Of a DNA stretch of 64,000 nt, positions 22,908 to 32,614 are shown piece after piece (the first letter of the stretch is position 1; each line of letters starts with the position of its first letter). The stretch comes from Talaromyces rugulosus (Eukaryota > Ascomycota > Eurotiomycetes > Eurotiales > Trichocomaceae). The notes below the pieces were generated by a model. The model did not search any database. It saw only the letters and a program-made list of their open reading frames with translations, and was not told the DNA's origin. The position numbers were made by a program, and so were the translations under genes. The stretch covers positions 1,310,001 to 1,374,000 of the forward strand of contig NC_049564.1 of NCBI RefSeq assembly GCF_013368755.1, read 5' to 3'.

Positions 22908-24147
22908 CTAGTCGAGCTCAGCACTAGACGGAGCCGCTTCCACTCTCTTGGATGCAGCTCGGCTTGAAGCGCCAGGTTTCTGATTTCCTCCGCTCTGGTT
23001 GTTGCCTCCAAAGAACATGCTGCCCATCATGTCCAGAAGCGGGTTACCCTGCCTGGGAATTTTGATGTTGAAGTACATCTCTCCGATCTGCGCCAATGCG
23101 TCATTCCAAATACCCACTTCTTGGATATGAGGAGCATAATGCCGAGTCAGGTCTCGAAATAGGTCTGCACTCCCACGTTGCACAGCAACTAGGAGCAAGC
23201 CGAGGAAGTTGAGCAGCGGCAACGACGGATAGATCCGGATATCGCTACTGGCACTGCTCACGTGTTGTGACGCGAGCGAAGGGTTTACGCTTGAAAGACG
23301 GGATGTGAAAATGAGGAGGGCCTTGTTGGCGCTGCGAAGATTGCCGGTCAGGAGGTAAGGGATAACTGCTCTCGAAGCATAGAGAGCTGCGGTATGCGAG
23401 TCGTCGCCTGTATACCACTCAAACTCCAGCTTCGCGAGGGTTTCTGCCGAGTCGGTAGTTCCGATGATAAGGTGCTTTTCTGCGTCGTACGGCTCATTTT
23501 CTAGAGACAGTGGAAATATGATTGTTAGAATTGGTTGACGTATGGAATGACGGCAGCGTACCTTCAGCGTAAACAGACCCAACAGCGTGATGGATCTCTG
23601 GGTCTCCTCGTTCCAAGGGCCCAAACTTTGAACTCCAGCCTATAATTTCACTAATGTACCTCTTCCGGGACGGCTCATCTGGAGGGAATTCACGCAGCAA
23701 TTCGATAAGGCGCTCTGCAAAATAGACAAAACACTTTAGTTCTTTTTCTTGCTTCATCTTTGTGTTTTTAATGTCCAACGTACTCTTGTGTGCTCTCGAT
23801 GCGGCATCGTTTTCTTCACTGATCTCCCATTCGGCTTTGGTGTATACCTCAATGACCAACATAATGGCCAAATCTCCGCCACTGGCCGAGGCGCCTTGTT
23901 GGGATCCAGCCCTCAGGAGAGCTTTGGCGCCGCCCGTTAATATTTCAGCCGCGGCATCGTATTTCGACTGTCTCATATACCGCGCCGCAATAACACGGAG
24001 TTGCTGGTGAGCTTCGTAAAAGGATCCGGCCGCAATTCTGTGAAAAGAGGTTGCCTGTCAGCCATCTGCCCATCACAATACAGAAAACCAAGTCGTCTCG
24101 TACTTTTCTTGCTGCCGAGCAATCGTCTTTTCAATATTGGAAGTCAT
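22908..24147 (-). CDS. get4: Get4 (guided entry of tail-anchored proteins)
   Basis: With Get5, Get4 hands tail-anchored membrane proteins from Sgt2 to Get3 in the cytosol for insertion into the ER. Exons (reverse) are 24147-24104, 24037-23784, 23714-23562 and 23500-22908, giving 347 residues. The all-helical DUF410/Get4 fold is visible: YEAHQQLRVIAARYMRQSKY is the first TPR-like pair and PPDEPSRKRYISEIIGWS is a typical signature. HHAVGSVYAE follows, and the C-terminal SLPLLNFLGLLLVAVQRG helices come next. A disordered Asn/Gly/Ser tail ends the protein. The intron near 23783-23715 resolves an apparent insertion in the open frame. Start 24147 gives MTSNIEKTIARQQEK, normal for the family. Confidence 0.9.
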
Positions 24148-24438
24148 TCTGAGCAGCTGAACTGAGCACCAGTGCAAGGAGAGGAGAGAGCACAGGTTAA
24201 GCTGGGGCGGTGAAAGTGAGAGAGAGCAAGTTGACGCACAGCGGGGCAGCCGTAGTAGCAGCGAGTCGCAGCTCCAGCGCGGCCAATGACAAACCAACCC
24301 CGGTTGAGCTTTCTCCCCAGGTCAACTTTCTCGACACGCACGCAGCACATGGAAGTAATGTAGATCTCGAGAGATCTTTGTTTTTGTTTTAATATTCTTC
24401 TTTAATTCTCCCACTGGCATGCGCCTATCCCAAAAAGC

Positions 24439-26058
24439 ATGAATTCGCACGACTACAAGATTCAACCGCTACAGCGCTTCTCCGGCTCAAACGCGGCCAT
24501 TCGACGTCCCAAGGTAAATTAGATGATGTCTCCCACCAGTCTGTTTTGGAAGGGCAATGGATGTATTGTAATCTACTGCTAATAATTTATTTCATTTGAC
24601 AGGAGATTGCCTGTTTTTCCTATGATCGCGAACACAACTTCCGACTGGATGAATCCTCCTTGAGTTACTACTTTCCACCGCTACCGTCGCAAATGCCCGC
24701 GGACCTGAACGAGGGCTTCGAAACGTTTCAAAAGCTAGATGATTCCGGAGATGAGCATCTGGATGCCCTTTTGGACACCGTTGTCGCGCTGGAAGAGAAT
24801 ACAGGGTCGAAATGTGAAGCTGATATTATTACGTGGAGAGGTATGATGACAAAGGTGCGCGCAGTTGTTTTTTTTCTTTTTGTTTTTGCTTTATAAATTT
24901 TGAACAAGGGTTTCTAATGCCTAGTAGATCATGACAGCTCCATTTGATATGTTGAATGGGTATGTTAGGTTCTGGCTTCTGCACGTTTCGTTGCTGATAG
25001 CACGGCAGGTTCGAAATGAATGCGACATATTTCCAGGTAAGAGCTCTAGAATTCTGACATTTTCGGATATGGACTAAATTAGCTTTTTCTTTAGGGATCA
25101 ATGTGCGAACGCCCCAACGCAATGGCATAAACGCGATCTCGTCGCTAACCATGTACGGCAGATTCATCGAGGAGAACAACGCATATAAGAATGCGCAGAA
25201 GGAGGTTCAGAGAAATCAACGGCCACAACCCGGGATGCCCTCACAAGACGTTATGGCATATTGGGGTAATATCGAATCTGCGAAGCTTTATATATATTGG
25301 CGGATGGTAACCTTGTCGAGCAGGATACAAATTCGAGACCCTCGCGGTCATCCCAGACACTTGGGATGCCACACCTCGAGAAAAGATCGAAGGCCGAGTT
25401 CATGAAGTCGTAAACAATAAAGCTCAATATTGCTCCGTGGTTCGAACCGGCATTGGAAAGACCAAGTTGGTAATTGGTGGCGAAGTCGATGCCAGTACGT
25501 GACATTTCTCTCTCTCTCTCTTATTTGAGACTTATCTGATATCTTTTTTCAGTTTGGGATTCGAAACCCGCCCGGAAAGAAGATCCCATCAATTGGGTTG
25601 AGTTGAAGACGACTTCGGAGCTGTTCAATGACAAGGAAAAGCTCAAGTTCGAGCGGAAACTGCTCAAATTCTGGGCGCAGTCTTTCCTCCTTGGGGTTCC
25701 AAGAATCATCGTGGGATTTCGTGATAGGGCAGGAATGCTGTTGCGGCTGGAAGAGATAGAAACCCACACAATACCCGGCAAGGTCAAGAGAGACGGAAGA
25801 GGAAGTTGGGATGGAAATGTTTCCATCAACTTCACTGCTGCGTTTCTAGAGTGTGAGTGGTTCGATTTATAGACCGCACAGGTCATCTCGTCTAACTTTG
25901 ATATGTTAGGGCTCAAAACTGTCGTCAATACCGACGGTACATGGCGAATTCGCAAACGGGAAAAATCGCCGGTCATTGAAGTCTTCAAGCTCGAGGAAAG
26001 CGGCCATGGCGACATACTCTCATCCAAGTTCAGAGAGTGGAGGATGAAGCAAGAATAG
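24439..26058 (+). CDS. rai1: Rai1/DXO family decapping and pyrophosphohydrolase protein
   Basis: Nuclear partner of the 5'-3' exonuclease Rat1 that removes incomplete or aberrant 5' caps. Exons are 24439-24513, 24603-24854, 24928-24959, 25009-25036, 25095-25102, 25162-25265, 25324-25494, 25553-25852 and 25910-26058, giving 372 residues. Family landmarks: EIACFSYDREHNFRLDESSL near the N-terminus and FIEENNAYK. The metal site comes next: GEVDA (E-x-D of DXO enzymes) and WVELKTTSE (E-L-K). LLKFWAQSFLLGVPRIIVGF follows. Exon 5 is only 8 nt; it is needed to join FQ to the conserved G-S-I-F-I-E-E-N in frame, and its flanking introns have normal ends and a CTAAC branch site. Start 24439 opens the first exon in frame. 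Confidence 0.88.
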
Positions 26059-26225
26059 CGTTTGATTCTTCGGTCCTCGGAATCTCACATAAGTAAATAT
26101 GTCGACAAATATCTGACAGTCAACAGCCGTTGGGCAAAAGCCCCGTAAAGGCAATATGATTTTGACAATGAGGCCAAAAACCATGGCCGTCATCTCCTAC
26201 GCGTATACAAGACCAATGACCAGGG

Positions 26226-27768
26226 TTACGCCAGTCCTCGTGTTTCATCAGCTGGGGCCGTTTCCTCAGGCACCTCTGCAGATGCCCGACTGCGCAGATA
26301 TTCTTGTGCCTGCGCTCTTTTGGCGATACTTTTGATTGTGCGCCGATGGGCAGATCCCCGAACATGAAGATCCCACTGTTCCTGACCCATCAGCATTTTG
26401 CCACATGGCTCGCATGCGATCTGCTTTACGGTGAAATCAGTCTGGTTCTCCTTTTTGTATGTCTTCGTTCTCTCTTCGAGCGTCGTTTGAGCGAGAACTG
26501 AAAGTGATTCGGGCTTGGGAAGATTGCCGTTGCTCAGGAATTCTTGCACGATGCGCTCCGTCGGTTCCGTTATGCAAGAGTCCCAAGCACTGGGATCTGT
26601 TGCGTCAAGAACGTAAAGTCGATCAGTTGCACTCACGTCTGCCAGCGCGGTCCAAAGCTTGAGACGTATCCATCTTGTCTGCTTGGAGGAGTATTGTCTG
26701 GTGGAAGTCTTTACAGACTCTATGCAAGCTCGCTTCAGCGCTTCTATTTGTTCATCGCTAGAATTACCCGCGCGCAACATGTTGAAATAAGGCTCCATTT
26801 CTTTAAACCCTATAGATACCCAAATGCCTCGAGTGCGGTCTACATGGAGACCTTGGGATTCCTTGTCCCTCAGGTACTCCGACAAGGACTGCGCCTCTGG
26901 GATCAGGCCCTGCTCTACCATTTTCTCCACTCGAGTTTCCAGCCTCGTGTAAAGTTTCTCTCGTTCTGCGTGCATCCAGAAAACCAGTGTTGGGTATCGC
27001 AACTGGCCGGTAACTGCGCCTTCGACATGATCGATGGTGGCCTGTCGTTGGCGCTGTTGCTCTGCATAGATCTCCGACGCAGGCCGTCCGGTCTTGAGGT
27101 ATATCTCCAACGACCTGCGGATCTTTCGTGCTTCGTTGACGTGCCAACGCCCCGCCATGATAGGGTCAACCTCGCGTAGTTTGGCCAACATGACCTCTGC
27201 CGGAGCGTCAAGAATAGCCCAGTCTTTCGACCTGGCAGATGATGAGCCCTCCTGGTGACCGCCGCATTCTTGGTCCGACGTTTGATCAGAATCTTCCGTT
27301 CCCTTGTCGACCAGACCATCATGGAATAAAACACCTTGTACGTAATATGACGTTCCACCAACGAGAATCGGAATTTTTCCGCGAGCGTGTATGTCTTTAA
27401 TGAGTCGTAGACATTCGTTCCTGAACCTGCTTATGCGCCATGTCTCCTCTTCCAGGTCCACGAAATCGATCAGATGGTGTGGCACGTCTTGCCTCTCCTC
27501 GACAGAAATCTTGTTGGTGATTATGGGCAGGCCGCGGTATAGTTGCATCGCATCGCCGTTGATAATTTCGCCATTGAAGCGCTTGGCTAGGTCCACTGCG
27601 AGCTTTTCAACTCTCGTTAGCTTGGCTCTTTTTTCTAAGTTTAAATGAGAGCTAACAAACATTGGACTTTCCGGTGCCTGTGGCTCCGACAACGGTTATG
27701 AGGGGTTCCATGATGGTAATAGGTCGGGGTCGAGCGAGGCGCAACACACTTCGAAAGAAATTGAACAT
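26226..27768 (-). CDS. mod5: tRNA isopentenyltransferase (MOD5/MiaA family), two in-frame starts
   Basis: Transfers dimethylallyl to A37 of tRNAs, forming i6A. Exons (reverse) are 27768-27661 and 27602-26226; the 58-nt intron has a CTAAC branch site. From ATG 27768 the product is 494 residues. The first 19 (MFNFFRSVLRLARPRPITI) look like a mitochondrial presequence. A second in-frame ATG at 27711 starts MEPLITVVGATGTGKS, giving 475 residues. This mirrors yeast MOD5, where two starts give mitochondrial and cytosolic/nuclear forms. Motifs: P-loop GATGTGKS (split by the intron), NGDAMQLYRGLPIITNK, LVGGTSYYVQ and GRWHVNEARKIRRSLEIY. A C-terminal C2H2-type finger (CEPCGKML...H...H) is typical of eukaryotic members. 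Divergent from caf16. Confidence 0.93.
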
Positions 27769-28110
27769 GCCAGAAAACGAGTTCTCGGTTGTCTCAATTC
27801 CATGGTTTGTGGCGATATTTGAGAATACTGCGCAGGAATGGCTCAAATGGACTGCATGCCAGTAGCAGACTCGAAAGAGCACTCGTTGTAGTAGTATGTC
27901 GTGATGGAGAGAAACAACAAGCCGTGACTAATCCATCTAAGCTTCCTTCTGCCCCACCTGCACTCCCCGTTCAATTGCAGTAACCAGTCAACTTGTCTGT
28001 CATCCCTACGTACTTGCGATACAACTTGTAACCAAGTTGTTTACTGGGTTATCTGGCTCTGTTGTTCACTGTACGCAAGCTTATAACGCAGCAAACTGGC
28101 TTCGCTCGGC
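27769..28110. promoter_or_regulatory. Divergent promoter region, mod5 / caf16
   Basis: About 340 bp shared by two divergent genes. No specific regulatory site is claimed. Confidence 0.45.
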
Positions 28111-29001
28111 ATGGCTCCGTCAATTGAAGTACAGGGGCTTTCATACAAGTTCCCAGACGGCTCCAGCGGCCTGAAGGACATAAAGCTCAGTTTACCTCCA
28201 GGAAGCAGAACTTTACTCATTGGCGGTAAAAATAACAACATGTTATGTTTATTATTGTAGCCCACATTGCTAACCAGCTGTGTTCCAGCAAATGGCGCGG
28301 GCAAGACAACGCTGCTACGACTCTTGTCTGGCAAGCGACTAGCCCCGACAGACACCGTCGCCGTTGGCGGCGTCGATCCTTTCAAAGAAGGTCTAGAAGG
28401 CGTCACCTATCTAGGCGTTGAATGGGTCTTGAACAGCATTGTGCGAACAGACATTGACGTGCCAACCTTGCTCGCTTCGGTTGGCGGAGACGCCTTTCCA
28501 GAGCGCCGCGACGAATTGATCGATATTCTCGACATTGATCTCAACTGGAGAATGCATGCTGTCTCGGATGGCGAGCGCCGGCGTGTCCAGCTTGCTATGG
28601 GCCTGCTGCGGCCATGGCAGGTGTTGCTTCTCGATGAAATCACGGTGGATCTGGACCTGTTGTCTCGCAGCAACTTCCTAGCGTTTTTGAAACAAGAAAC
28701 AGAGACCAGAGCTTGCACTATTGTCTATGCGACCCACATCCTAGACAATCTTTCCCAGTGGCCGACACATCTGGTGCACATGCATTTGGGCCAGGTCAAA
28801 CAGGCCGGGTCGATGGCATCGTTTGAGCAGGAAGTCCCGCACCGGTCTGCCGAGAACAGTCTGCTTGGAGACCTCGTACTTCACTGGCTCAAACAAGACC
28901 TTCAGGCTCGTGGCCCCAGAGGTACAAAGTCTGGCCAGGGCAAGACTTACCCTACTGCCGAGGCTATCGGAGGGTACGGTCTGGAGAAACCACCAAAGTG
29001 A
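28111..29001 (+). CDS. caf16: ABC ATPase of the CCR4-NOT complex, CAF16
   Basis: Soluble, single-domain ABC ATPase without membrane segments. In yeast, Caf16 associates with CCR4-NOT and Mediator subunits. Exons are 28111-28225 and 28289-29001, giving 275 residues. Walker A is split by the intron (LLIG joined to ANGAGKTTLLRLLSG). The signature loop is VSDGERRRVQLAMGLL, with S-D-G-E in place of the usual LSGGQ, as in CAF16 relatives. Walker B is VLLLDEITVDLD, followed by the switch His in IVYATHILD. The first ATG gives a normal N-terminus. The protein ends in a Gly/Lys-rich tail. Confidence 0.9.
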
Positions 29002-29303
29002 ATTCATTTTTCTTCTGAATGACTGGAGGGGAGTGTTTGTGTCTAAAGCTCTCAACGAGTAATGATGATGTCTCAACTACTTGCATCGGAGGAGTATGGT
29101 GATAGCTATATTAGATTTTGCATATCCTGGTGATGTTCAACCGGCCAGGTGGCTTCAACGCTATTGTTTACGTCTTGCATATTGTCGTTTTTTGTCGTTT
29201 TATTTTAAATTGTCATTCCTTTTATGAATATTATTTCAGTGTTTCATTGGACCCATAAACTAATATATTCTCATGAGTAATTTTGGCTATATCACTATTG
29301 GAT
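29002..29303. other. Convergent intergenic caf16 / elp2
   Basis: AT-rich 3' flanks of two convergent genes; nothing else seen. Confidence 0.4.
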
Positions 29304-31803
29304 TCATAGCTCTGTGACTCTATATATCCGGACCGATGCATCCTCACTTGCAGTAGCAAGAAGCCGAGACGTTTCACCAGCCTCCGCCTTTTTATTTATA
29401 TCTAGCGGCCGCCATGCGAGTTGTGTGATTGATTTTGACGGAGCAATGGCCTTGTCGATAGTCACCAGCTCCTGCGATTCGAGAGTCGATGCTGAAACGC
29501 GGTGAACCGAAATCTGGCCAGTTTCCTCTCCGGCAGCCAGGTAAAAGACATCTTGCTGTTGTTCTGGTGAACAGAAAGATATACTAGTGACAGAAGTTTG
29601 CAGTGGTATTGTGGATACACATTCAAATGTGTTGTCCGATTTCATTTGCCACAGCTTTACAGACTTGTCTCGTCCTGCTGTTGCAAAGACTGGAGACTCG
29701 GTCAAAGCAGGCGACCAGGCTGCGTCGAGTATCATTCTGGAGTGGGCTTTGGGATTCGACGATAACAGGGAGAATTTGGATGGCTCGGCGTCGTCCCGCT
29801 TGAATACTGCAAACTGGCGATCGCGCCCCACGCTCAGCAAGTACTCATCTGTCTCCGAGAAGGACAGAGCCGTGATAGTCAGAGAATGAGCAGCCAAGGA
29901 AGGCTTGATCTCATGCCAGTCCTTTGTGTCGTAGAGTCGTATGACAGCATGATCGATTGAGCTCGCTTTGCATGCGGTAGCAATCAGCGAGCGGTCGTGG
30001 CTAACTGCCACTGCTGATATCTCATATCCGTGGCCGTAGAGCTTCTCATACTCGGGCCATAGCGTGTGTCGAGCAAGATAATCTTCGAGGGGAGGCTGAT
30101 GCATTGGCAACAAAACCGGGGGTGCTGCCTCTGATTCTTTGTTTCCTTGATTGGCCATCATCTGGTCGTCTGTGACTGTGATATCTTCGCCAGCAGCTTT
30201 GTTTGAAAGTCCGAGAACTGGGATGTTTGCGGTCTCGGGGAGTTCATCGTCTGTAGGTGGTGATATCCCGCAAAGGTTTTCTAGTAATTGGGCAATTTGC
30301 TTAGGCTCGTTGAAGACCCGCAAGAGCTTCTCGTCAGCCCCAGAAACGAACCTCGCAGGGCCCAGTGAGTCTAAACAGTTCAGATCATAACCATGAATCT
30401 GAGGTCTTGAAAATTCATGCCACGATGAAGATCCATCTCGCAGCCACTGGGCATGAAGCCGGGATGTTTGGTCAGAGCTCGTAGACAAGAGATACGATCC
30501 TCTTGCATCCCATCGAACATCGTTGACAGACCGAACATGACCTGTGATGCCCAGCTTTTGTTGCCAAAAGTCCGCTTCTTGGTCATGCTCCCATGCCCTC
30601 CAGCTGCCTGTCCGACCGAGACTTACAATCTGTTTCCCATCTGGAGACCACAGGCCAATCCAGAAGCCTCCAGTGGAACCGGTTGCGGTAGTAGAGCCCT
30701 TTTGGGCGCTAATTTCTCCCATTCGATCAATCGTTACCCAGACGCCAGTGGTTGCATCTGGCTCCCAAATTGTTAATGAATTATCTGCAGATGCAGAAAG
30801 GAGCTGTGTCTTGTCGGCATTCGGGTTCCAGTTCGCAGTATATATCCAGTCTTCGTGTCCTAAGAGCAGGGCTTCAAACGTCACGGAATAAATCGAACCA
30901 GAGGCGTTGAAAGTATACGCTTTGTTGGATAGTGTTGGTGCATCTCCTGCAAGCATGATATCATCTGGATCTGTCGAGACCATCGGTTCTGCTTCACCAC
31001 GGCGGATCCTCCACAGCCGAACGTATTTATCCTGACTGGCTGAAGCCAGAAAAAAATCGTTCTGCGACTGACTCGTGTTCTCTTTGAAGGCAAGCGATCT
31101 CACCCAAGCTTCATGACCAGATAATTTCGCGAACCATAAAAACTCTCCGTTTTCTGTTGTATCCTGTGTTGCAAATATGTGAACGTGATTCGTTGTCCCG
31201 CCCACAGCCAGCACCATAGGTCTCTTTGGGTCCTGAGTATCCAGCGATAACAGCGCCAGAGCCAATGGAAAGAACCGGGGTTTCATGGGTATTGTTTGCA
31301 GCAACTGACCCGAGATCGAATCATTTTCAATATTCAGTCTCCAGATCTTGACTGTCCCGTCAGCTCCTCCCGAGGCCACGGTATTCGATGCCTTCCCGAC
31401 AGCAATTGCATTTACAGAGCCAGTGTGTCCAGCGAGCTCGCAGGCAAACGTGTATCCTCTCGTCGCATGTGGTTTCCATACTCGAATCGTGTGGTCCACG
31501 GACCCTGTGAGCAGCAGACTGGTTTTGGTCTCGGGGGATGACAGGAAGCGCACAGCGCTGACCTTGTCTCGATGGCCGACTAGCAGGGCAAAGACGCCAT
31601 GGTTTGATTTGTCCTATACAAATACACTGTTTAACCTAAGATATACATAAATACCAATATAAGTATAAGCTCACCTCTGGCGCCCACAATGCGACATTGT
31701 TGTCCGCTCCATACGCAAGCACGCCCGACGCGACGTCCCAGTCGGCGGCCCCGGGGTGACGGTTGCCGCCGACACTGATGTATTCTGCCGCAACATTAAC
31801 CAT
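29304..31803 (-). CDS. elp2: Elongator complex subunit 2 (WD40 repeats)
   Basis: Scaffold subunit of Elongator, which builds the 5-carboxymethyl side chain on U34 of tRNAs (the mcm5/ncm5 pathway). Exons (reverse) are 31803-31675 and 31613-29304, giving 812 residues, close to yeast Elp2 (788). Two consecutive WD40 propellers: the N-terminal blade reads WDVASGVLAYGADNNVALW. Repeats include GHRDKVSAVRFL, GHTGSVNAIAVG, GHEAWVRSLAFKEN, GHEDWIYTANWNP, GHVRSVNDVRWDARG and VTSISFCSPE. Start 31803 (MVNVAAEYISVGGNRHPGAADWD) matches family N-termini; no upstream in-frame ATG is usable. It lies head to head with urm1 across 207 bp. Confidence 0.94.
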
Positions 31804-32010
31804 GAAGACCGACAGCACTGCAGTATTTTTGTCTTGTATATGATTTGTTTGAAGCACCGCGTTGGGGCGCTCTTTGTCGAATGTGGGATGACGACGTTTT
31901 GGTTGAAAGCGGCGGCGGGCTTGGAAATTTTAAGCTTATCGATAAGCAGAGAGAGTCCCGCCTTTTGCCCGATGCCCCTCTTGCGACAAGTTAACAAACA
32001 GCGAACAAAG
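31804..32010. promoter_or_regulatory. Bidirectional promoter elp2 / urm1 with 14-bp palindrome
   Basis: Only 207 bp separate the two start codons. A perfect palindrome, GCTTATCGATAAGC, lies at 31934-31947 and holds two back-to-back CGATAA cores (HGATAR type). A factor binding there could serve both genes; that is an inference. Confidence 0.5.
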
Positions 32011-32496
32011 ATGTCCACGAACGCAGAAGAAGGCAAGCCCCCTGTTGAGACAATCCCTATTACTGTGGAGTTTACGTGAGTGCAATTCCTTTGCCTGGCA
32101 GGCTTTCTTTATACCCAGTCTAATCCGAATTTCTTCGACGTTTAGAGGCGGCCTCGAGATACTATTTGCAAACGTACGCAAACTTCAACTCTCGATTCAA
32201 TCAAAACAAGATGACGGAAAACGGCCGAATATTGCATGGTTGATTGGGCATCTTGTGAAACATGAGATGAAGGACAAAAGGACAGAGCTGTTTGTTCTTG
32301 ACGGGCATGTGTAAGTTTGGTTTGGCTTGTGCGAAAAAAAGCGTGCTAGATAAATTACTAAAACGTACATCTCTCAAGACGACCCGGAATCCTCGTTCTG
32401 ATTAACGATGCGGATTGGGAGCTCGAAGGCGAAGAGGCATACGAAATACAATCGGGAGACAATATACTGTTTGTGTCCACGCTACATGGAGGATAA
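32011..32496 (+). CDS. urm1: Urm1, ubiquitin-related modifier
   Basis: Ubiquitin-like protein that carries the sulphur for 2-thiolation of U34 in tRNAs and can be conjugated to proteins (urmylation). Exons are 32011-32075, 32146-32310 and 32379-32496, giving 115 residues. The beta-grasp fold is recognisable: [18 protein letters not shown], the conserved WLIGHLVK helix, then [17 protein letters not shown]. It ends FVSTLHGG, the obligatory C-terminal Gly-Gly that is adenylated and thiocarboxylated by Uba4. Slightly longer than yeast Urm1 (99) through the N-terminus. Shares its promoter region with elp2, whose product acts on the same nucleotide. Confidence 0.96.
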
Positions 32497-32614
32497 GCAT
32501 CTCAATCGATCTATCTATATTCCGCGAGTCTTGTTACGTCTTTAAGCAAGGAGTCCCAAAAAATTCTAACCAACAACATTCGCTGCGTGAATTGACATTA
32601 ACCCGGTCATAAGT

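Noticed and set aside
31804..31857. Longer N-terminus for Elp2 starting upstream of 31803
   Set aside because: The extra frame begins at a GTG, not an ATG, and family members start at the MVNV-like position.
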